Part shown: positions 57,220-64,000 of the stretch, one piece after another
How positions within the stretch are numbered: the first letter of the stretch is position 1
Layout of the letters: each line of letters begins with the position of its first letter
Made by a program: the position numbers and the translations under genes
Source: Fontibacterium meridianamericanum
GTDB taxonomy: Bacteria > Pseudomonadota > Alphaproteobacteria > Pelagibacterales > Pelagibacteraceae
Direction of reading: 5' to 3'
Length of the DNA: 64,000 nt
NCBI GenBank assembly: GCA_965235635.1
Contig: CBDDYR010000002.1
Location: 209,737 to 273,736 of the forward strand
The notes under the pieces: model-generated
What the model was told of the DNA's origin: nothing
What the model saw: the letters and a program-made list of their open reading frames with translations, nothing else
The model's database searches: none

Positions 57220-58380
57220 TTATAAAAAAAATATTTGAGATTTTATATTTTTAACAAATACATCAATTTGTAAATTTTTTTTTAATTCTTTCCGATCTAA
57301 GTCGATAAAAGTAGTATTTATATTATTATTTTCTATTCTAAAAAAAATATCAACTATAGCATCTATAGTTGGTTTAACTACAATGCCAACCCGATTAATT
57401 TTTACCCATTTAGCAACACTAGTTTCATCGCTACAAATTGCTAAAATTTTTGCTCCTGAATATACATAAGAAGATATTTTGCTAGGAAAAGCATATCGCG
57501 TTATTTCATCTTCAATTGGAGCTAGTGCCCATTCATAATGTGCTAGAAATAAATGCCTGCTTGTTCAGAAGTAACTACTCCATGATATTTAATTAAAGAA
57601 ATATTTATAGATATTTCAAAAATGTATATCTGAAATTACTCTGCTCTGCAAATGCAAATTCTAAACTACCTCCTCTTTGTCTATATTTTGTTATAGCATT
57701 TATAAGCAAAGGAATTCTTTGAAGTCTGACCTAAATTTCCAGTAAATGAAAATCCTTTTTTTTTTCTAATAGATATGTCAATATTAAATTACTATTGATG
57801 GATTTTCAATAATTGCAATTGTATTATTGAGTATTTGTACGATCTAAATTTTACATGTATTTTCATTTCTTCATTTGAAATTAGTGAAGCTTGCGTATAT
57901 GGTAAATTGTCTAGTTTTTTAAGTAAGCTAAATAAATTAGAATTAATTTTTACAACAACATTTGTTGCTTCTGGATGATATCTTGTAATATGATAAATAT
58001 ATTCTAAAATTTATTATTTTTGAAAATATCAGCAACTATAAATGGTACAAGTATTGGTGGATCAGTAGAAACATAGATATTTTTTGGTCTAGTTCTTATT
58101 AAACAAAAAAAAACCCAAAACATAAAAAATATAGAATCTAAAATTCTCTTATAGCAAGACTGCTAGAAGAATTAGAAAATGCCCATATAGGAAAAAAATT
58201 TACTCCAGCTCCACGTTTAAATTCTTTTAAATGTTTATTTATATTTGCATGATCTTGTAAAATAACAGCAACTTTTTTTGAAGTTGCAAAACTTTCTGCT
58301 ACCCTTAATAAACCTTCACCTATTACAGGATAAACTGGCCAGAAACTTCTATTAACAATTAGCAAATCATAGCGATCCAC
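57220..58380 (-). pseudogene. WbuB/WbjE-like glycosyltransferase (FucNAc transferase candidate), frameshifted
   Basis: GT4-type glycosyltransferase, likely adding L-FucNAc. Probable GTG start at 58380; N-terminus YDLLIVNRSFWPVYPVIGEG, then LLRVAESFA and VAVILQDHANINK. The middle is broken into several frames. The C-terminal AFPSKISSYVYSGAKILAIC, then KINRVGIVV, reads cleanly to a stop at 57220, next to the following gene. Total span about 387 codons, near the WbuB length. Sugar specificity is inferred from the neighbours only. Confidence 0.7.
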
Positions 58381-58382
58381 AA

Positions 58383-59534
58383 CTACTTTTTCCAAACCAC
58401 TCTGTTTATATAATCAACATAGCTATGAATGATACGTACAATTTTATCACTTACATTTGTCACATTATAATCTTGTGCTAAAGATAACATACGATCATTT
58501 GCTCGAGATTGCATTTGTAAAATCATTAATCCTTGTTTTATTCGTTCAATTTCTAAACCAACCATCATAACCGAAGCTTCTTCCATTCCCTCAGGTCGCT
58601 CATGAGCTTCCCTAATATTTAAAGCTGGAAAATTTAAAATTGAAATTCCTCGGTAATGGTGCCACTATCAGATAATACAGCTTTGGCATGTCATTTGTAA
58701 ATTTATATAATCATGAAAACCTAATGGCTTGATAAAATTTACTTTTGGATGAAATTTTTTATTTTGAAGATTTAATGCTTTTTGAGTGCGTGGATGAGTC
58801 GAATACAATAACCTGGTCAAATTATAATCTTCTGCGAGCATATTAATTATTTTAGTAGATTTTATTAAAATTAATATCTATTTCTATATTTTCTTCACGA
58901 TGTACACTAATAACAAAATATTGCTTTTTTTGCTAACTTAAGCTTAGAAATAATTTTAGATTTTTTAATTTGTGGTAAATAATAGTTTAAAACTTCAAAC
59001 ATAGGACTACCTGTCTTAATAATTTGATCTAGCAGGTAAGCCTTCTCTTAGAAGATATTCTCGAGCAATAGAACTGTAAGGCAAATGAATATCTGCAACA
59101 TGATCAACGATTTTTCGATTAATTTCTTCAGGTACTCGCTGATCAAAACAACGATTGCCTGCCTCCATATGAAAAATAGGTATTTTTCTTCTTTTTGCAG
59201 GTATGACAGATAAACAGCTATTAGTATCTCCCAAAACTAATAATGCATCTGGTTTAACTTTTTCTAACACTTCATCTACTGCGGTTATAATATTGCCAAT
59301 AGTGTTTGCAACACTTTTGCTATTTTTAGCACTATTTAAAAAAAAATCTGGTTTTCTAATTTTTAAATCATCAAAAAAAATTTGATTAAGCTCATAATCA
59401 TAATTTTGGCCTGTATGAATTAAAATATGTTCACAATACTTATCTAAAACTGAAAAAATACGTGATAATCTTATAATTTCTGGTCTTGTTCCAACTATAG
59501 ATACGATTGTGAGTTCTTTTTTACTAGATTTCAT
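58383..59534 (-). pseudogene. wbjD: UDP-GlcNAc 2-epimerase family, WbjD/FnlC/CapG-like, frameshifted
   Basis: Third enzyme of UDP-L-FucNAc synthesis in the FnlABC pathway. The N-terminus (59016-59534) has VGTRPEIIRLSRIF, HTGQNYDYELNQIFF, LVLGDTNSCLS, FHMEAGNRCFDQRVPEE and NRKIVDHVADIHLPYS. The C-terminal fragment has NIREAHERPEGMEEASVMM and ends IHSYVDYINRVVWKK. The segment 58587-59015 needs more than one frame. Span about 383 codons, the family length. Confidence 0.85.
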
Positions 59535-59593
59535 GATTTGTAAAAAAAGGTATCAGGATTTTTTTATCAAAAATTTCATAAAATTCTTTCCAA

Positions 59594-60622
59594 TTATTTT
59601 AGATGTTTATATGATATTAAATTTTTTAAAAAATGAATTTGTCCTGGAATAGTAGTGACAATTTCTAGATTAGAATCTTTTAAAATAGTTGTAAATCTTT
59701 TATTTTCAAACATATCTTTTGAAGAATATCTCACTTTTCCATCAATTACACAAAACCTTTCATATTTTGTATTATGAAAATGTCCTCCTCTTTTTTCTTT
59801 ACCTCTTATATTTAATAAAGAAATTTGTCCTGCATATCTAGACTTTAATAACTCCACAAAAGACCCTGAATTATTAATATAGGCATTCTTAATTTCATAC
59901 TTATAATTATTTTTGCTTAAAAAACTTAAGTATGTTGAATAAAGATATTTTTTAATCTTGGAATTATAATTCAATAAATCTTTTGATTTATAATTATTGT
60001 GAATACTTTCAATTATTCGCTTTAATTTTATTATCTTAATTTTAAAAGTATATTTAAATTGATCACAAATAGTTAATCTGTCATTTTTTTTTTTCAGGTC
60101 TGCTAGCATTATTTTTATTAGATCATCTATATACAATAAAGTTATTTTTTTATTTTCAATAATATTGAGTGGTTTTTTGTTAATAATATTAAAACAAAAT
60201 GTTGACCAACCGTAAGAATGTAATTACCATTTGGCCAAAAATATTAGGTAACCTATATATTTTTAAATCTATAATTTTTTTTTTATATAATTTAATTAAA
60301 AAGACTATAAAAGATATACATTTTACACGAATTAGGCTGTCCATTGCGATCGACGGCATAAAAGAATTTTTTTTGTTTATCTACATATGAAACAATTTTT
60401 TTTACTATTTCAAAATTTTTTTTATATTCGTTCTTAGTCCTAGGTCTATTAATTTCCAGCAAAAATAAAAATTATATCTGAGAGACGAACATAATTTTTA
60501 ATATTTTTTTTAGTAGTTTTTTTATTAATTAAATATATCTTATTAATATCTATATCGTTCATTAAATGAATATAAAAATTTTTTGCTATAAAACTATTCG
60601 AACCTACTATGGCAATATTCAT
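59594..60622 (-). pseudogene. wbjC: WbjC/FnlB/CapF-like reductase, frameshifted
   Basis: Second enzyme of UDP-L-FucNAc synthesis: a bifunctional epimerase/reductase with an N-terminal SDR and a C-terminal cupin. It starts MNIAIVGSNSFIAKNFYIHL; RLSDIIFIFAG, then in another frame NRPRTKNEY, match the family. The cupin fragment 59594-60136 has GQISLLNIRGKEKRGGHFHN, then YERFCVIDGKVRYSS and PGQIHFLKNL. The start overlaps the fnlA stop (TAATG). Span about 342 codons, slightly short of 370. Confidence 0.8.
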
Positions 60623-61608
60623 TAATGCAACTTTGAAACTAGTTTTAAAACTGTAGGTTTAATTAACTTGATTAAACTTTTTTGATCTAATAAATTATTT
60701 GATGAATTATAGTCTTGAAGTAATTTTTTTGAAACACCGTTTGTCGTAAATTGATTATAATTATAGTTAATCTCCGGAATAATTTCAAAATAAGCTTTGT
60801 AATGATTCGTTCTTAGCATTTCAAATTTACTTATTAAAGTTTCATGAATTTTTTCACCTGCTCTTATGCCAGTGTAAGTTATATGGACTTTTTTATTTAA
60901 TATTACCCCAACTGCTTTAGCTAATGTAGTAATTTGAGAGGCTGGGCATTTTTTAACATAAATACTACCTGTTCTTCCTTTAATTAAAGCAAATAAAACT
61001 AAATCAATAGCTTCATCCATTTTCATCATAAAACGCGTCATATCTTCTGATGTTACGTGGGCTTGTTCTTTTTTTTGAATTAAATTTACAAAAGTTGGCA
61101 ATACTGACCCCCTGCTTGCTAAAACGTTTCCATATCTTGTAATGATAAATTTTGTTTTTGAATTTAGAGATTTACTAGATGCTAATTTTTCCATTAAAGA
61201 TTTTGACATACCCATAGAATTAATTGGCTCGACCGCCTTGTCAGTGCTCAAAAATATAATCTTTTTTATTTTAAATTGATCTGCTAACTCAATAACATTA
61301 AGTGCACCTAAAAAATTAGTTTTAACTGCTTCATCTGGATAAAACTCGCAAGAAGGTACTTGTTTTAGAGCAGCTGCAAAAAAGATATAGTCTACATTTT
61401 GCATTGAAAATTTTAAAGAAGTTTTATCCCTTACATCTCCAATATGATATTCAATGTTATTAGACTTAATTTCATATCTCATTTCAAATTGCTTAAGCTC
61501 ATCTCTGCTAAAAACAATAATTTTTTTAGTTTTTAATTTAATAATACTGATGGCGCTTTTATCGGGTATTGTTTTTGCAATTAAAAATGTTTTATTAAAA
61601 AAGTTCAT
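60622..61608 (-). CDS. fnlA: UDP-GlcNAc 4,6-dehydratase (5-epimerase), FnlA/WbjB/CapE-like
   Basis: First enzyme of UDP-L-FucNAc synthesis. Family motifs: KKIIVFSRDELKQFEMR, YHIGDVRDKTSL, IFFAAALKQVPSCEFYP, STDKAVEPINSMGMSK with the SMK-type Met..Lys pair, RYGNVLASRGSV and TGIRAGEKIHETLIS. It is 328 aa and uninterrupted. Odd: the N-terminal glycine-rich NAD loop (TGGTGSFG in relatives) is missing; the first 30 residues read MNFFNKTFLIAKTIPDKSAI. Either it is inactive or the sequence there is corrupted. Confidence 0.88.
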   Translation of the reverse strand: MNFFNKTFLIAKTIPDKSAISIIKLKTKKIIVFSRDELKQFEMRYEIKSNNIEYHIGDVRDKTSLKFSMQNVDYIFFAAALKQVPSCEFYPDEAVKTNFLGALNVIELADQFKIKKIIFLSTDKAVEPINSMGMSKSLMEKLASSKSLNSKTKFIITRYGNVLASRGSVLPTFVNLIQKKEQAHVTSEDMTRFMMKMDEAIDLVLFALIKGRTGSIYVKKCPASQITTLAKAVGVILNKKVHITYTGIRAGEKIHETLISKFEMLRTNHYKAYFEIIPEINYNYNQFTTNGVSKKLLQDYNSSNNLLDQKSLIKLIKPTVLKLVSKLH

Positions 61609-61712
61609 AACATAAATTTAACTATTAAATTATATTATTTTTTTTAATTTACATTTCTCACAATAAATCCAATCTAAAATTTGAAATATCATTAATTTTA
61701 AAATTTTATTTT

Positions 61713-62880
61713 TTAATAATGATTAATAATTGCTTTATATGCTTTTAAGTGAAGAGATGAGCATATTTTTAAATCAAGCTTACTTTTAGCCACTTTCCTA
61801 ACAGACTTTCCAAAAATATATCTTAATTTAGAGTTACGCATTAATTTTATTATCCGATTAGCCAAATGATCAGCGTCGCCAACTTTAATAAGAAAACCGT
61901 TAACACCATTTTTAATAAAGATGCGAACATCACCAACATTAGTCGAGATAATTGCTTTTTCCATTGACATAGCCTCCCACACTGATAATGGCGACAACTC
62001 ATTATTCGAACTACATACATATATATCCATAATCTTAAGATAAGGTCTCACATCTTTTTTTGCCCCTAGAAAATATAAATTTTTAATTTTGAATTTTTTT
62101 ATAAATTCAACTAGTTGCTGAAAATATTTTTTTTGACTGTCATATATTGAACCTATAACAATGAAACTAATTTTATTTGAGTAAAATGATAACTTTTGAA
62201 TAGCTTTTAAAAAAGTAAAGAAATCTTTAGTAGGATTAACGTTAGCAATTGTTCCAATCACAATTTTTTTTTTAGTTATAATTCTTTTTAAAAATTGATC
62301 AAAAGTATATTGCAGTGAAGGATCAAAAAAAGTTACATCCACTGGAGACTGAATTAAAAAACTCTGACGTTTAGTGAAAATTATTTTTTTATAGTATTTC
62401 TTGCTACGTTGTGAAGCAAAAATAAAACCATCTGCAAGAAAACTTAAAAAGAAAAAAATAATTCGAATTCCATACGGGGTATAAGTATCATTTAACTCCC
62501 AAATAACTTTGATACTTGCAAGTTTTTGCGGCAAGAATACCTTTGTATTGCCAACTACCTCCGCCTACATGCACAATATCAAAACGATTTTTTTTTAAAA
62601 TCCGTGAAAGCATTAAAACTTCAAAGGGGAAAAAAATTATATATTTAAATAAAATAATCCAATTAGAACTCATAGTTGTCAAATGCGCTAATAAATATTT
62701 AAGACCAAGCTCTTGGCATCTAATTTGAAATTCTCTAGAATTTTTTTTAGGAAAAATGACTGTAGTATCAATTTTTAGATCCATCATAGATGCGACTAAA
62801 GCAACTCTGATCTGTGGTCCGCCCAATCTTCCTTCTTCGAGAATATTTGCAACTAGGATCTTTCGATCAAGTTTTTTCAT
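61713..62880 (-). pseudogene. GT4-family glycosyltransferase, one-base frameshift
   Basis: The N-terminal part (62488-62880) has GRLGGPQIRVALVASMM and DIVHVGGGSWQYKGILAAK. The C-terminal part (61713-62534) has VIGTIANVNPTKDFFTFLKA, YFLGAKKDVRPYLKIMDIYV, CSSNNELSPLSVWEAMSMEK and NGFLI, the GT4 donor site. Removing one T from the T5 run at 62523-62527 gives GILAAKLASIKVIWELND and a protein of about 388 aa. The start ATG overlaps the stop of the Wzy-like gene. Confidence 0.85.
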
Positions 62881-63330
62881 AAACAGATGCCTAAGTTTAT
62901 AAGAAAAATACTATAAAGTTTTTTTACTAATCGCCTTTTCAGCTTTAATTTTTTTTTATAACACTTAATTTTTATATTTGAAAATTTTATGTGGGACTTA
63001 TCGTTAAACATCATTCCAATAAAAAACGTCAATATAAAACCACCTTGTGAAAGTTTGAATGTCTCATGAAAAAAACCATAGATTAATATACCGATAAAAC
63101 CAAAAAAAGATCTGAGTGTCTATAGCGCAAATATTTATAAAGACTATACAAAATAACTATATAGATCCAAAAAAACCAAATAAACCATCCGAATATATGA
63201 TATCGATCTGCATACTGCATTCTGCGCTAAAGACCGCTCCAATTTTGCTGAAATGCTCCATATCCCTAAAAAACCGGTTCCGGTAAATGGTTGCAATGAT
63301 TCAGTTTCTAGGAATATAATTTTTTTTAAA
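62877..63330 (-). pseudogene. O-antigen polymerase/ligase (Wzy-like), broken C-terminal part
   Basis: Several frames together resemble the end of a Wzy_C-type protein: LQPFTGTGFLGIWSISAKLE, RSLAQNA, then DRYHIFGWFIWFFWIYIVIL, YKYLRYRHSDLFFGFIGILI, then YGFFHETFKLSQGGFILTFF and a basic tail ending NLGICL. The stop (62877) overlaps the GT4 start by ATGA. The 5' part is not readable in the AT-rich stretch further upstream. Assignment is by pattern only. Confidence 0.6.
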
Positions 63331-63649
63331 ATAAATATTTCGAATCTTTGCGATGATTATGTGATTTACTTAAGAAAAAATAATTAATATCTAATAATTA
63401 TTTGAGTAAAAATTAATTTCTTCAAAAGAAAAAATTTTTATAAAAAAAAAAAAATAAAAAAAATATCAAATAACTTATAATAATTTCTCTATATTTGCCA
63501 TAAAATTATTATTTTTTTTTTATAAAAAAATTTATTAAATAAATATATTATTAAGCTGCCTAATAAAGCTACTATAGAACTTCTTGAGAAAGTTATAATT
63601 AAACCAATTATAAATTAAGGCGATACATGACAATCTTATTATTTAAAAA
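63331..63649. other. AT-rich low-complexity stretch, no gene supported
   Basis: About 320 bases dominated by A and T runs, with no readable frame of any length. It probably belongs to the upstream part of the broken Wzy-like gene (hydrophobic codons are T-rich) with many consensus errors, but I cannot reconstruct it. Confidence 0.4.

Positions 63650-64000
<351 letters not shown>

Overview
The window looks like a chromosomal segment of a SAR11-type alphaproteobacterium (Pelagibacterales, close to 'Candidatus Pelagibacter'). It is very AT-rich with tiny intergenic gaps and many ATGA-type overlaps. Markers typical of alphaproteobacteria include a circularly permuted two-piece tmRNA, COQ9, TrcR (DUF1013), and the block yebC / RuvC-like / ybgC / tolQRAB-pal-cpoB / tilS / ftsH / folP / glmM. 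The assignment rests on gene content and order read by eye; no database search was run.

Layout. 1-14.6 kb (minus strand): cell envelope and housekeeping genes, namely glmM, folP, ftsH, tilS, the Tol-Pal operon, a RuvC-like nuclease, yebC, ymdB, 5-formyl-THF cyclo-ligase and zapA. 14.7-24.5 kb (plus): central carbon metabolism (tkt, pgk, class I aldolase), thiE, efp, suhB, an MFS exporter, rpmE, trcR and purEK. 24.5-33.5 kb (minus): coq9, the shape genes mreBCD, leucine/isoleucine/valine synthesis (leuA, ilvC, ilvN, ilvB) and miaA. 33.5-44.7 kb: degP-DUF2065-hflC-hflK / mrp / thyX / ssrA, where 5,334 bp is present as two direct tandem copies. 44.7-51.2 kb: grxC, ccdA, a dehydrogenase, a DMT permease, a YdcF protein, and rodA-mrdA. 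51.3-53.0 kb: small ribosomal genes rpsU and rpmJ, a tiny membrane protein, an epimerase, a solitary 5S rRNA and initiator tRNA. 53.0-63.3 kb (minus): a surface-polysaccharide island that reads as a UDP-L-FucNAc / O-antigen cluster (Wzy-like, GT4, fnlA/wbjB, wbjC, wbjD, wbjE-like GT, wbjF-like, sugar transferase, wbpM-like). 63.65-64.0 kb: GC-rich CAG/CGA/GT simple repeats that look eukaryotic.

Assembly quality matters here. Single-base insertions, mostly in homopolymers, break tilS, cpoB, pgk and rpmJ; almost every gene of the polysaccharide island is split; the last 350 bases are unlike the rest. The tandem duplication has about two dozen differences, nearly all synonymous. This suggests two co-existing strain alleles joined in one assembly, although a true duplication is not excluded.

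No clearly new defence or mobile system was seen. The points most worth checking are: the tandem repeat whose junction removes the ssrA terminator T-tract; the permuted tmRNA with tag ANEQFALAA; the phage-type RuvC-like protein sitting where ruvCAB is expected; rpsU starting at ATT; an initiator tRNA lacking one of the three conserved G:C pairs; and an FnlA homologue without its glycine-rich NAD motif.
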